64,000 nucleotides of DNA from contig CAWIDT010000007.1 of the NCBI GenBank assembly GCA_963834945.1, forward strand, positions 124,001 through 188,000, given 5' to 3'. Below, piece after piece: positions 27,957 to 36,883 of the stretch (positions are counted from its first letter, which is position 1; every line of letters starts with the position of its first letter). This stretch comes from R-RK-3 sp963834945. Its GTDB lineage: Bacteria > Pseudomonadota > Alphaproteobacteria > Rhizobiales > Rhodomicrobiaceae. The position numbers and the translations under genes are program-made. The notes under the pieces are model-generated. The model saw nothing but the letters and a program-made list of their open reading frames with translations, searched no databases and was not told where the DNA came from.

Positions 27957-30521
27957 TCAGCCAAATCTCGCCGCGGGTTGATGCTCTCCGGAGGCCGCCT
28001 GGGGTTTGCCCGATCCGCCGGAGGGAGGCAGCGCGCCCGCGCCCCGGCGCTGGCCGCCTTGCGGGATGAGCGCCGTCACCGTGGTGCCGACGCCCGGCGC
28101 CGAGCGTAGCGCGATGCGTCCGCCGTGCAACTCGACCAGGCTTTTGACGATGGCCAGCCCCAGTCCCGCGCCGCGATGCTTGGACCCTTGCGACCGGCTC
28201 TCGAACCGGCCGAAGACGCTCGCCTGATATTCCTCGGGGATGCCGACGCCCGAATCCTGCACGGCGAAGGCGGCCATCCCGTCATCGATCCGGCAGGACA
28301 ACGTGATGACCGACCCTTCCGAGGAAAAGCCGATGGCGTTCGACAACAGGTGAAACAGCACCTGAGTGAGCCGCTGGCGATCCGCCATCACCATGTCGAG
28401 CTCGGGCGCGATCTGCGTATCCAGCGTGATGCCCGCCTTGGTCAGGCGCTCCTTCACTCCCAGCTCCGCCGCATCGATGATCTCGCGCACCGGGACCGGC
28501 GCAAGCTTCAGCTCCAGCCCGCCCGCATCGATGGTGGTGAGGTCGAGAATGTCGTTGATGATGGCGAGCAGCTTGGTGCTGGAGGTGCGGATGTCGTCCA
28601 GATATTCGTTCTGCTTGCCTTGCAGCGGGCCGACGGGCGGCTGCGCCAGCATCTCCGAAAAGCCGATGATGTTGGTCAGCGGCGTGCGCAGCTCGTAGGA
28701 GACATGGCTGAGGAAGGTATTCTTCAGCTTGTCGGCCGCTTCCAGCGCCTCATTGCGCTCGATCAGCGCCAGCTCGACGCGCTTGGTGTCGCTGATGTCG
28801 ATATAGGTGAGCACGGTGCCGCCATCGGGCAGCGGCACCCCGGCATAGGCCAGCGCAATGCCGTCCGGCCGCGTCACGGTGCCGTCGAAGGCCTCGCGCG
28901 CCTCGAACATGCCGGTGACGGCCGCGCGGGCGGTGGTCCAGGGCTCGATGCCGTCGAGCAGCGGCTGGCATTCCGTGCTGACTTCATCGATATGCGGGCC
29001 GGTTTCCAGAAATGCCAGTTTCAGCTTCCAGATATTGGCAAAGGCGGCGTTGAACAGCTTCAGCCGTCCGTCCGACCCGAACAGCGCGACGCCCTCGCGC
29101 AGATTGTCGAGCGTCTCGCGCTGCACATTGATGAGCGCGTTGTAGCGGCTTTCGAGCGCCAGCCGCTCGGTGACGTCATCCAGCAGATAGGTGACGCCGC
29201 CATCGGGACGCCGGTCGCCGAGCACATGGATGGTGCGCCCATTCGGCAGGTACCACCAATCCTCAAGCGCTTCGGTATCCTCGATCAGCTTGAGCTGGCT
29301 CTCGCGCCATTTGCGGTAATCGGGCTGTTCCGGCAATTGCCGCTTCTGCCGCAGATGGTCGAACAGCTCGCCCAGCATCGGCTTGCCGTTCAGCCAGACC
29401 GGATCGAGGTCCCACATGTCGCGGAACGCCTGATTGTAGAAGCTCATGCGCTGATCGGCGGCGAAGATGGCCACCGCCGTCGAGACGCGGTCGAGCGTGC
29501 GGGCTTGCCCCGTCATCTGGCGGGACAGCTCGTCCTGGACGTTCTCCAGCGGCGCGATGTCGATCACCGCGCCGGCGCTGGCGCGGCCGACCGGCACGAC
29601 GATGGTGTCGAAGCTGCGCCGTTCTCCGGCAACGACGGTTTGCAGCCGCTTGCGGAACGTATCGCCGCCTGCGAGCGCGGTTTCCGCCGCACGCCGCTGC
29701 CGCGTCTCCAGCAGTTCGCGCTGCTGGTCGAGCACGTCATCGGCGCGCGCGGCTTCGACGGCCGAGACATAGGCGCGGTTCACCCAGATCAGCCTGCCAT
29801 CGGGATCGCGGAACCAGATCGGCATGGGGAGCGCATCGAGCAGCGCCTTCTGCGAGGCAAGCTCCTCATTGGCGGCGCGCTGCTGGCGCAAGAGGTTGGC
29901 AAGTTCGACGCGGCGCCCGGCAAGGTCGCGGAATTTGAGATAATAGCCGCTTCCCGAGGCGCGCGCTTCGGCTTCGATATGCGGGCCCGCCAGCGTTTTC
30001 AGCGTCAGCTCGAAGGGGCGGCCGCTGGCCTTCAGCTCCTTGAGGCGGTTTTCCAGGCTGAGGGCCGCACCGCGCTCCAGCCAGGAGGCGAAGCGCATCA
30101 GATTGCGCAGCTTCAGGGGAACGCCGAGCTTGGCATCCAGAACATGATTGACGAGGCGCGGCGTGCCGTCCGCTTCGAAGGCGACGAGGGCCTGCGGCTC
30201 CGCCATGACGATGGATTGCGCGATTTCCAGCTCCTGGCGCAGCGCCTTCATCGCCTCGGCGGAGCGGTTTTCCGTCAGCTTGGCGCGGGAGGCGGCGCGC
30301 AGGAACAGCACCGCAGCGCCGGCGGCGGCCAGGATGACGCCGCTGACGATGGCAATCACCAGCAGATCGCCGACCGTCGTGGCGGTCTGCAGCGCTTCGG
30401 ACGGCAGGGGCATGGCGACCGCGCGGCCGAGCGCCGCAACGGGCGCGAGAACAGCGGCCCCGAGGATGGCGGCGGATCGGCGTCGCGCAAACGCAGATCG
30501 TAGAAAGGCTTCAGCCTGCAT
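27957..30521 (-). CDS. divL: DivL-like PAS-domain kinase with Tyr in place of the phospho-acceptor His
   Basis: The start is ATG 30521, preceded by GGAG; a TTG at 30536 lacks one. The protein has 854 residues: two N-terminal membrane segments (about 15-40 and 50-75), several PAS regions (about 95-590), a DHp helix and an ATPase domain. The H-box reads FLSHVSYELRTPLTNIIGF, where the residue expected to be His is Tyr609. This is the hallmark of Caulobacter DivL, which controls CckA and CtrA rather than acting as a normal kinase. The ATPase domain keeps its N box (LLSNAIGFSS), G1 (DSGVGIP) and G2 (GAGLGLAI). Its place between ahcY and tsaE is consistent with a core gene. Confidence 0.88.
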   Translation of the reverse strand: MQAEAFLRSAFARRRSAAILGAAVLAPVAALGRAVAMPLPSEALQTATTVGDLLVIAIVSGVILAAAGAAVLFLRAASRAKLTENRSAEAMKALRQELEIAQSIVMAEPQALVAFEADGTPRLVNHVLDAKLGVPLKLRNLMRFASWLERGAALSLENRLKELKASGRPFELTLKTLAGPHIEAEARASGSGYYLKFRDLAGRRVELANLLRQQRAANEELASQKALLDALPMPIWFRDPDGRLIWVNRAYVSAVEAARADDVLDQQRELLETRQRRAAETALAGGDTFRKRLQTVVAGERRSFDTIVVPVGRASAGAVIDIAPLENVQDELSRQMTGQARTLDRVSTAVAIFAADQRMSFYNQAFRDMWDLDPVWLNGKPMLGELFDHLRQKRQLPEQPDYRKWRESQLKLIEDTEALEDWWYLPNGRTIHVLGDRRPDGGVTYLLDDVTERLALESRYNALINVQRETLDNLREGVALFGSDGRLKLFNAAFANIWKLKLAFLETGPHIDEVSTECQPLLDGIEPWTTARAAVTGMFEAREAFDGTVTRPDGIALAYAGVPLPDGGTVLTYIDISDTKRVELALIERNEALEAADKLKNTFLSHVSYELRTPLTNIIGFSEMLAQPPVGPLQGKQNEYLDDIRTSSTKLLAIINDILDLTTIDAGGLELKLAPVPVREIIDAAELGVKERLTKAGITLDTQIAPELDMVMADRQRLTQVLFHLLSNAIGFSSEGSVITLSCRIDDGMAAFAVQDSGVGIPEEYQASVFGRFESRSQGSKHRGAGLGLAIVKSLVELHGGRIALRSAPGVGTTVTALIPQGGQRRGAGALPPSGGSGKPQAASGEHQPAARFG

Positions 30522-30717
30522 CAGGCGTCTCCGCAAGGCGGCCGGGCAAGCCTTGGCGGAGGCCCGGCATCACCCACAATGGGACGAATCGCCCGTTACT
30601 TTAGCGTTAACGGGGAGGCGAGCCTAATCGTTGCGCGTGCATATGAGTGGAAATTCGCGCGAAATTTGCTGTGAGTTGGGGAAAACCGGACCGGCGGCCC
30701 GGCTTTCCGCTTCGCCA

Positions 30718-32127
30718 TCAGTAGCGGTATTGGTCGGATTTGAATGGTCCGGCCTGGTCGACGCCGAGATAGCCGGCCTGTTCCGGGGTGAGCGTCGTCA
30801 GCTGCACGCCGAGCTTGTCCAGATGCAGACGGGCGACGCGTTCATCCAGGTGCTTGGGCAGCGTGTAGACCTTGTTCTCGTATTTGCTGTGATACTTCCA
30901 CAGCTCGATCTGAGCCAGCACCTGGTTGGTGAAGCTGGCGCTCATGACGAAGCTGGGGTGGCCGGTGGCGTTGCCGAGATTGACCAGCCGGCCCTCCGAC
31001 AGGAGCAGCATCCGCTTGCCATCCGGGAAGGCGATCATGTCGACCTGCGGCTTGACGTTGGTCCAGACCAGATTGCGCAAGCTGCCGACCTGAATCTCAT
31101 TGTCGAAATGGCCGATATTGCAGACGATCGCCATGTCCTTCATCGCGCGCATATGGTCGATGGTGATGACGTCCTTATTGCCGGTGGCGGTGACGAAAAT
31201 GTCCGCTCTGGGCGCGGCGTCTTCGAGCGTGACCACCTCGAAACCGTCCATGGCCGCCTGCAGCGCGCAGATCGGGTCGATCTCGGTCACGGCGACACGC
31301 GCTCCGGCGCCGCGCAGCGATAGCGCCGAGCCTTTGCCGACATCGCCATAGCCGCAGACGAGGGCAAGCTTGCCGGCCATCATCACGTCGGTGGCGCGGC
31401 GGATGCCGTCCACCAGGCTCTCGCGGCAGCCATATTTATTGTCGAATTTGGATTTGGTGACGCTGTCATTCACATTGATGGCCGGGAAAGACAATTCGCC
31501 CCGCTTCTCCATCTGGTAGAGCCGCAGCACGCCGGTGGTGGTTTCCTCGGAGACGCCGCGAATATTGGCCTTCACCTTGGAGTACCATCCGGGCGTGCGC
31601 GCCAGCCGCCGCTTGATCGTGGCGTACAGCTCTTCCTCTTCCTCGTTCTTGGGGTTGGCGAGCACGGACGGGTCGCGCTCCGCCTGCGCGCCGAGCTGGA
31701 CCAGAATCGTCGCGTCGCCGCCATCGTCGAGGATCATGTTGGCGGTCTCGCCCTCCGGCCATTCCAGGATGCGGTCCACATAATCCCAATATTCGGCCAG
31801 GCTCTCGCCTTTCACCGCAAAGACCGGCGTGCCGCGCGCGGCGATTGCGGCGGCGGCGTGATCCTGGGTGGAGAAGATGTTGCAGGACGACCAGCGGACC
31901 TCGGCCCCCAGCGCCTGCAACGTCTCGATCAGCACCGCCGTCTGGATGGTCATATGCAGGCATCCGGCGACGCGGGCGCCCTTCAGGGGCTGCTGCGGCC
32001 CATATTCCTCGCGCGCCGCCATGAGGCCGGGCATCTCGGTCTCGGCGATGTCCATCTCCTTGCGGCCCCAATCGGCGAGGGAGAGGTCCTTGACGAGAAA
32101 ATCCTTGGTCGCGCTCATATCGTTCAT
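30718..32127 (-). CDS. ahcY: S-adenosylhomocysteine hydrolase
   Basis: The protein has 469 residues, full length for the bacterial type. NAD binding is shown by GYGDVGKGSALSLRG, the substrate region by FNDNxxx-type NVNDSVTKSKFDNKYGCRES, and the C-terminus ends PFKSDQYRY as in other AhcY proteins. It cleaves S-adenosylhomocysteine to adenosine and homocysteine in the methyl cycle. AAAGG lies upstream of the ATG. A 20-base palindrome 68 bases upstream may be its operator. Confidence 0.96.
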   Translation of the reverse strand: MNDMSATKDFLVKDLSLADWGRKEMDIAETEMPGLMAAREEYGPQQPLKGARVAGCLHMTIQTAVLIETLQALGAEVRWSSCNIFSTQDHAAAAIAARGTPVFAVKGESLAEYWDYVDRILEWPEGETANMILDDGGDATILVQLGAQAERDPSVLANPKNEEEEELYATIKRRLARTPGWYSKVKANIRGVSEETTTGVLRLYQMEKRGELSFPAINVNDSVTKSKFDNKYGCRESLVDGIRRATDVMMAGKLALVCGYGDVGKGSALSLRGAGARVAVTEIDPICALQAAMDGFEVVTLEDAAPRADIFVTATGNKDVITIDHMRAMKDMAIVCNIGHFDNEIQVGSLRNLVWTNVKPQVDMIAFPDGKRMLLLSEGRLVNLGNATGHPSFVMSASFTNQVLAQIELWKYHSKYENKVYTLPKHLDERVARLHLDKLGVQLTTLTPEQAGYLGVDQAGPFKSDQYRY

Positions 32128-32194
32128 TGCGGGCTGCCTTTCGGAAAGCTGGGTTCGCTCCTCTATAGGGCCGCGAGCGGATCAAGGCAACAAC

Positions 32195-32214
32195 ATATAA
32201 AGATGTCCTTATAT
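32195..32214. promoter_or_regulatory. Palindrome upstream of ahcY, candidate ArsR/SahR-type operator
   Basis: The sequence ATATAAAGATGTCCTTATAT is symmetric at eight of ten base pairs and sits 68 bases before the ahcY start in an AT-rich patch. ArsR-family regulators of methyl-cycle genes (SahR and relatives) bind palindromes upstream of ahcY in proteobacteria. Assignment to SahR is inference; no regulator gene is nearby. Confidence 0.45.
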
Positions 32215-32285
32215 CTTTCTAAATACGAAAATACGGGCCGTTTCCGATCGGCCCCGGCTTTTCGATTTAACTACCGGCGCAGAAC

Positions 32286-33638
32286 TTATCGTACGACCGA
32301 GCCGCCCTGGCCCGCCTCGGCGCTCGCTGGACCGCCGGGCGTCACGCGCCAGATGCGATTGCCGACGTCGTCAGCCACCAGCAGCGCGCCCGCCTTGTCG
32401 ATCGCCACGCCGACGGGCCGGCCATGAGCCTTGCCGTCTTCATTGACGAAGCCGGTCAGCACATCCTGCGCATCCCCGGACGGCTTGCCATCGGCGAACG
32501 GCACGAAGATCACCTTATATCCGCTGAGCGGTTTGCGGTTCCAGGAGCCGTGCTGACCGACGAACGCGCCATTGCGATACGGCTCCGGCAGCAGCGTGCC
32601 GCTGGAGAAGGTCAGGCCCAGCGAGGCGGTATGCGGTCCGAGCGCGTAATCCGGCGCGATGGCTTTGGCGACGAGATCGGGCTTTTGCGGCTGAATGCGA
32701 TCATCGACATGCTGACCGTAATAGCTGTAGGGCCAGCCGTAAAATCCACCATCCTGCACCGAGGTCATGTAGTCCGGCACGAGATCGCTGCCGATTTCAT
32801 CCCGCTCATTGACGGAGACCCACAGCTGACCGCTCTGCGGCTGCCAGGCCATGCCGACCGGATTGCGGAGCCCCGACGCAAAGACGCGCTTGCTGCCGGT
32901 CGCCGGATCGATTTCGAGGAGGGCGGCGCGGTCGACTTCGTTTTCCATGCCGTTTTCGCCGACATTGCTGTTCGAGCCGACCGCCACATAGAGTTTGGAG
33001 CCGTCCGGGCTGGCGACGACATTCTTGGTCCAATGGTGATCGATCGGAAAGGCGGGGAGATCGGTGACTTTGGTCGGCCCGCTGGTGATCTGGGTATCTC
33101 CCTCCTTATAGGTGAAGCGAACCAGCGCGTCGGTGTTGGCGACGTAAAGCTGGTCGCCGACCAGCGCCATGCCGTAAGGCGAGTTCAGCCCTACGAGAAA
33201 GGCGGTCTTGGTCTCGGCAACGCCGTCGCCATCGGCATCGCGCAGCAGCGAAATGCGGTTGGCGCTGGGAACGCCGGCTCCGGCCCGCTTCATCACCAGG
33301 CCCATGATCCAGCCGCGAAGGCCCTCGGGCGATTTGGATGGACCATTTGTCTCCGCCACCAGCACGTCGCCGTTGGGCAGCACGTAAAGCTGCCGCGGAT
33401 GGTCCAGATCGGTGGCGAAGGCTTTGACCTGCAGGCCGCTCGCGGCTTTCGGCTTGTCGTCCTCCTGCCAGCCGATGGCTGGCGCGATGTTCACGGTTGG
33501 GATGGTGGAAGGGTTCGGCGCCGGCAGTTGAGGCTTTTGCCCCATGCCTGCTTTAACCGGGAGTTCGGCTTCGTCACCGCACGCTCCAAGGCAAAGCGGC
33601 AGAACGCCAGCGATCAACAGTTTCGTAAAGCTCTTCAA
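32286..33638 (-). CDS. Sorbosone-dehydrogenase-family lipoprotein
   Basis: The chosen start is TTG at 33638, seven bases after AAGGA. It places the lipobox (LPLCLGACGDE) where it should be, about 19 residues in. The ATG at 33698 would add 20 residues ahead of the signal. The 450-residue protein has beta-propeller signatures of the sorbosone dehydrogenase group: HPRQLYVLPNGDVLVAETNG, NVVASPDGSKLYVAVGSNSN, GLRNPVGMAWQP and FVGQHGSWNRKP. Members are periplasmic sugar dehydrogenases; PQQ as cofactor is plausible with pqqDE 2 kb away. Anchored at the membrane by a lipid. Confidence 0.8.
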   Translation of the reverse strand: MKSFTKLLIAGVLPLCLGACGDEAELPVKAGMGQKPQLPAPNPSTIPTVNIAPAIGWQEDDKPKAASGLQVKAFATDLDHPRQLYVLPNGDVLVAETNGPSKSPEGLRGWIMGLVMKRAGAGVPSANRISLLRDADGDGVAETKTAFLVGLNSPYGMALVGDQLYVANTDALVRFTYKEGDTQITSGPTKVTDLPAFPIDHHWTKNVVASPDGSKLYVAVGSNSNVGENGMENEVDRAALLEIDPATGSKRVFASGLRNPVGMAWQPQSGQLWVSVNERDEIGSDLVPDYMTSVQDGGFYGWPYSYYGQHVDDRIQPQKPDLVAKAIAPDYALGPHTASLGLTFSSGTLLPEPYRNGAFVGQHGSWNRKPLSGYKVIFVPFADGKPSGDAQDVLTGFVNEDGKAHGRPVGVAIDKAGALLVADDVGNRIWRVTPGGPASAEAGQGGSVVR

Positions 33639-33816
33639 TGTGTGCGTCCTTAATTTTTGCGCCCGAATGGTCAGCGGGCATGACGCGCCCCGCCCCACAA
33701 TGTTCCCGCAAGTTTCGGTGATCTTTACGCGCCCCGAACATTTGCGGCGGAGGAACTCGCAAAACCCTCAGCCGTTGCCCGTCCATTCATCACGTTAACC
33801 GTTAGCTGGAGGCCAA

Positions 33817-34944
33817 ATGCGGTATGCAGGACAATTCATGGCGACGGCGCTTTTTGCGCTATGCGCCGGGACAGCGGGATCATGGGCGCAATCCGCCGAC
33901 ACCGATGAAGGCGGCGCTTATGCACAGCGCCTGAGGGAACTGCTTCGGGTACAAGGCTACAGCCATATCGATTTTATCGATCTGAAAGGCGCCACCATCA
34001 GCGCCAAGGTGTGCAGCGGCGACAGCGCCTTTCGCGTCACCATCAACAGGAAAGGCAAGGTGCTGGAGCGCGACCAGACTGGCGCCTGCGACCCGAACGC
34101 AACCGGCGACCCGGTCAATCCCGATGTCATCATCGATGCGCTTTATGGCCAGGGCTATCTGCGCATCAACGTGCTCGATCGCACCCCGCCCACCTTCGTC
34201 GTCAATGCCTGCCGGGGCGGGCGCAAATTCCAGGTCCGCCTGGATAGCGACGGCGACATCATCGATACCAAGGACAATGGCGTCTGCAATCTCGATGAAG
34301 GCGATCCGATCGAGCCGGCGCAGATCGAGCGGATTTTGACGCTTCAGGGTTATCAAAGCATCCGCATGCCTCTGGCCGCGACCGATGCGGACACCTACCT
34401 CATCAGCGCGTGCGCCGGGGTGCGGCAGTTCGAGTTGACCGTCAGCGAAGCCGCGCAGGTTGTCGGGCGCAAGGCGACCGGCTTCTGCGACGCGAAACTC
34501 AAGGATGTCACCTATATCCCGCCGCGCCCGGTCGACGACGACCGTCTCAACGCAAGCGGCGCGCTCGACCCCGAGACCTGCCAGCGGATTGCCGATTGGC
34601 TGCAATATCAAAAGCCGATCACCTTCGCCGAGGAAAGCGACAATCTGGGCGACAACGATCTCGCCCTCATCACCCAGATTGCGCAGGTTCTTAAGCGGTG
34701 CCCCTCGACGCGCGTGCTTGTCGAAGGCCATACCAGCAAGACGGGCAGCGATGAAATGAACCAGGAGCTCAGCGAAAAGCGCGCTCTCGCCGTGCAGAAG
34801 GCGTTCCTGGATCAAGGGGTCACCTCGGACCGGCTGGTCGCGCGCGGCTTCGGCGAAACCCATCCACGTTTCGTGTCGGACGCGGACGAAAAGCTGAACC
34901 GCCGCATCGAACTCAATCTGGAATGGACGCCGTCCAATAGCTAA
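33817..34944 (+). CDS. OmpA family protein with three internal repeats
   Basis: The protein has 375 residues with a signal peptide (ends SWAQ, about residue 25). Three copies of a module of about 60 residues follow (about 40-90, 105-160, 172-225), each with a GY-type start (LRVQGYSHIDFIDL, LYGQGYLRINVLDR, LTLQGYQSIRMPL), a central Cys and an F-x-V/L-x-V strand. The C-terminal peptidoglycan-binding domain has VLVEGHTSKTGSDEMNQELS and RLVARGFGETHP. It probably sits in the periplasm or outer membrane and grips peptidoglycan; the repeats may bind a ligand. It is convergent with pqqE. Confidence 0.82.
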   Translation: MRYAGQFMATALFALCAGTAGSWAQSADTDEGGAYAQRLRELLRVQGYSHIDFIDLKGATISAKVCSGDSAFRVTINRKGKVLERDQTGACDPNATGDPVNPDVIIDALYGQGYLRINVLDRTPPTFVVNACRGGRKFQVRLDSDGDIIDTKDNGVCNLDEGDPIEPAQIERILTLQGYQSIRMPLAATDADTYLISACAGVRQFELTVSEAAQVVGRKATGFCDAKLKDVTYIPPRPVDDDRLNASGALDPETCQRIADWLQYQKPITFAEESDNLGDNDLALITQIAQVLKRCPSTRVLVEGHTSKTGSDEMNQELSEKRALAVQKAFLDQGVTSDRLVARGFGETHPRFVSDADEKLNRRIELNLEWTPSNS

Positions 34945-34989
34945 AGCCGGACATCTCCCGCCGCTTGAGCGGGCCGCAAAACCGGTCGC

Positions 34990-36126
34990 TCAGGTAGCGG
35001 AACGTCGCTCAAAGCGCCGGTAGACGAAAGGCGGCGGGGCCTCACCCGCCTCTTTGACGGCGAGGGCGGCGATGCCTGCGTTGAACGCGGATTTGATGCA
35101 GGCCGGATCGGCGTTCTCGGCGGCGCCCGTCAGCGCGAAAGCCTGGCAGCGGCAGCCGCCGAAATCGATCTCGCGGCGGTCACATGTCCGGCAGGGCTCC
35201 CGCATCCAGCCGATGCCGCGATAGGCGTTGAAGGCTTGCGAGTTCAGCCAGATATCGCGCAAGGGGCGGTCCCGCACATTGTCGAAGGTGAGGCCGGGGA
35301 TGCTCTCCGCCGCATGGCAGGGCAGCACCTTGCCGGAGGGCGTGATGTTAAGGAAGCGGCTGGCCCAGCCGCCCATGCACGGCTTGGGCGTGCGCGCATA
35401 ATAGTCCGGCACGACGAAGTCGATCGCCATGATGCCCTTCAGACGCTCGGCGGCACGCTCGACAATGGCGGCGCTGCGCATCGTCTGCTCATAGGTCGGG
35501 ATCAGCGCGGCGCGGTTGCGCAGCGCCCAGCCGTAATATTGCACATGCGCCACTTCCAGCCGGATGGCGCCCAGCCCGTCGGCGAGCGCGATGATCGCTT
35601 CCAGATTTTCGATGTTCTGACGATGGATCGGCGCGTTGACGGTAAGCGGCACGCCCAGCTCGGCGAGCCAGCCGGCAACCGCCATCTTCTTGTCGAAGCC
35701 GCCCTTGATGGCGCCGATGCGGTTGGAATTCTCCGGGTCGGCGTCCTGGAAGGAGATCTGCACATGGTCGAGGCCGCGCTCGACCAGCCTTTCCAGCCGC
35801 GCCCGGTCGAGCGTCACGGCGGCGGTGATCAGATTGGAGTAAAGGCCGACACTGCGTACATGGGCGACGATGTCTTCCAGATCGGTGCGCAAGGTCGGCT
35901 CGCCGCCGGACAGATGGACCTGCACCACGCCCATTTCGGCAGCCTCGGTGAACACGTCCTGCCACTCGGCGGTGCTCATCTCGCGGTTGACCCGCTCCAG
36001 TTCGAGCGGATTGGAGCAATAGGGGCATTGCAGCGGGCACCGATGCGTCAACTCCGCCAGCAGCCCCTCTGGCGCGCTTGCGCAGATGATGCCGTCCTCG
36101 GCGATGGTTTTCTCAAGCAACGTCAC
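34990..36126 (-). CDS. pqqE: PqqA peptide cyclase (radical SAM)
   Basis: The start is GTG 36126 (VTLLEKTIAEDG), overlapping the end of pqqD by 14 bases. The protein has 378 residues. The radical SAM cluster is CPLQCPYC, and the C-terminal auxiliary-cluster cysteines are seen in CRTCDRREIDFGGCRCQAF. PqqE joins Glu and Tyr of the PqqA peptide, the first step of PQQ synthesis, with PqqD presenting the peptide. pqqA, pqqB and pqqC are not in this window. Confidence 0.95.
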   Translation of the reverse strand: MTLLEKTIAEDGIICASAPEGLLAELTHRCPLQCPYCSNPLELERVNREMSTAEWQDVFTEAAEMGVVQVHLSGGEPTLRTDLEDIVAHVRSVGLYSNLITAAVTLDRARLERLVERGLDHVQISFQDADPENSNRIGAIKGGFDKKMAVAGWLAELGVPLTVNAPIHRQNIENLEAIIALADGLGAIRLEVAHVQYYGWALRNRAALIPTYEQTMRSAAIVERAAERLKGIMAIDFVVPDYYARTPKPCMGGWASRFLNITPSGKVLPCHAAESIPGLTFDNVRDRPLRDIWLNSQAFNAYRGIGWMREPCRTCDRREIDFGGCRCQAFALTGAAENADPACIKSAFNAGIAALAVKEAGEAPPPFVYRRFERRSAT

Positions 36127-36469
36127 GGGCTTTATGATCCTTGATATAGCCGCGGTCGGCCAAATCCTGCAGCAGTTCGATGATGTCAGCGAGGATTTCA
36201 GCGGGGGGCGCGTCGTAAGCGCTTGCGAGTTCCTCGGCAATGGCCGTCATGTCGCGCGTCCCGTCGCAAAGATGTAACACATCCAGCGCGATTTCGTTCG
36301 GCTCGATGATGCGCTCGGGTGCCAGCAGCACCCACCGTCCACGGCCCAAATCATGATGCAGCCGCACATAGCGGGGCAGCACGGGCCGTACCGTCTCGTC
36401 CAGAATGAGCCGCTTTCGCGCCGCGGATGTGTCGGAACCGGGCGGCAATGTGGCGGGATCGCGCGTCAT
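36113..36469 (-). CDS. pqqD: PqqA-binding chaperone
   Basis: The protein has 118 residues. The conserved core runs from RPVLPRYVRLHHDLGRGRWV to ILADIIELLQDLADRGYI. It is about 20 residues longer than usual, through an N-terminal tail. PqqD delivers the PqqA peptide to PqqE, whose gene it overlaps by 14 bases. It begins inside the stop of the upstream GFA gene (ATGA), so the four genes form one operon. Confidence 0.93.
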   Translation of the reverse strand: MTRDPATLPPGSDTSAARKRLILDETVRPVLPRYVRLHHDLGRGRWVLLAPERIIEPNEIALDVLHLCDGTRDMTAIAEELASAYDAPPAEILADIIELLQDLADRGYIKDHKARDVA

Positions 36470-36870
36470 TCGGGGCGCTCCGGAAAGCCGGGATATTGCG
36501 GCAGGCCGTCGGTGATGTCGAACCAGGGCGCCTTGTCGGCGACGAAGATGTTTTCGCGCGGCCGCACGCCGGGGTCGTCGTCGAGCGGCCCGAGCGGCAG
36601 GCCGTAATACTCTGGATGGTCATCGAATACCGAGAGGATCGGCGAACCGCAGACCCGGCAGAAGCCGCGATGATTGCCGGGCGAGGAGGCATAGAATGTC
36701 AGCATCTCCTCGCCGGAGATCCAGCGGAAATCGGCCTTGCGCACCGAGGCGCGGGTCCGGAAGGCGGCGCCATGAGCCTTGCGGCAGGTGGTGCAGTGGC
36801 AGTTGAGCACTCCGGTCAACCGGCCGGTGATCTCATATTGAACGCCGCCGCATAGACAGCTTCCCCGCAT
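36466..36870 (-). CDS. GFA family (glutathione-dependent formaldehyde-activating-like) zinc protein
   Basis: The protein has 134 residues from the ATG at 36870 (MRGSCLCGGVQYEI). AAGGAG lies upstream. Zinc-binding cysteines are CLCGG, CHCTTC and the CRVCGSP loop. The fold is that of Gfa (glutathione-formaldehyde adduct formation), though most family members have no proven activity. It overlaps pqqD by four bases and follows a second GFA gene by 13 bases. The linkage to pqqDE suggests a role alongside alcohol or aldehyde oxidation, which is inference. Confidence 0.88.
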   Translation of the reverse strand: MRGSCLCGGVQYEITGRLTGVLNCHCTTCRKAHGAAFRTRASVRKADFRWISGEEMLTFYASSPGNHRGFCRVCGSPILSVFDDHPEYYGLPLGPLDDDPGVRPRENIFVADKAPWFDITDGLPQYPGFPERPE

Positions 36871-36883
36871 CGGGCATGGCTCC

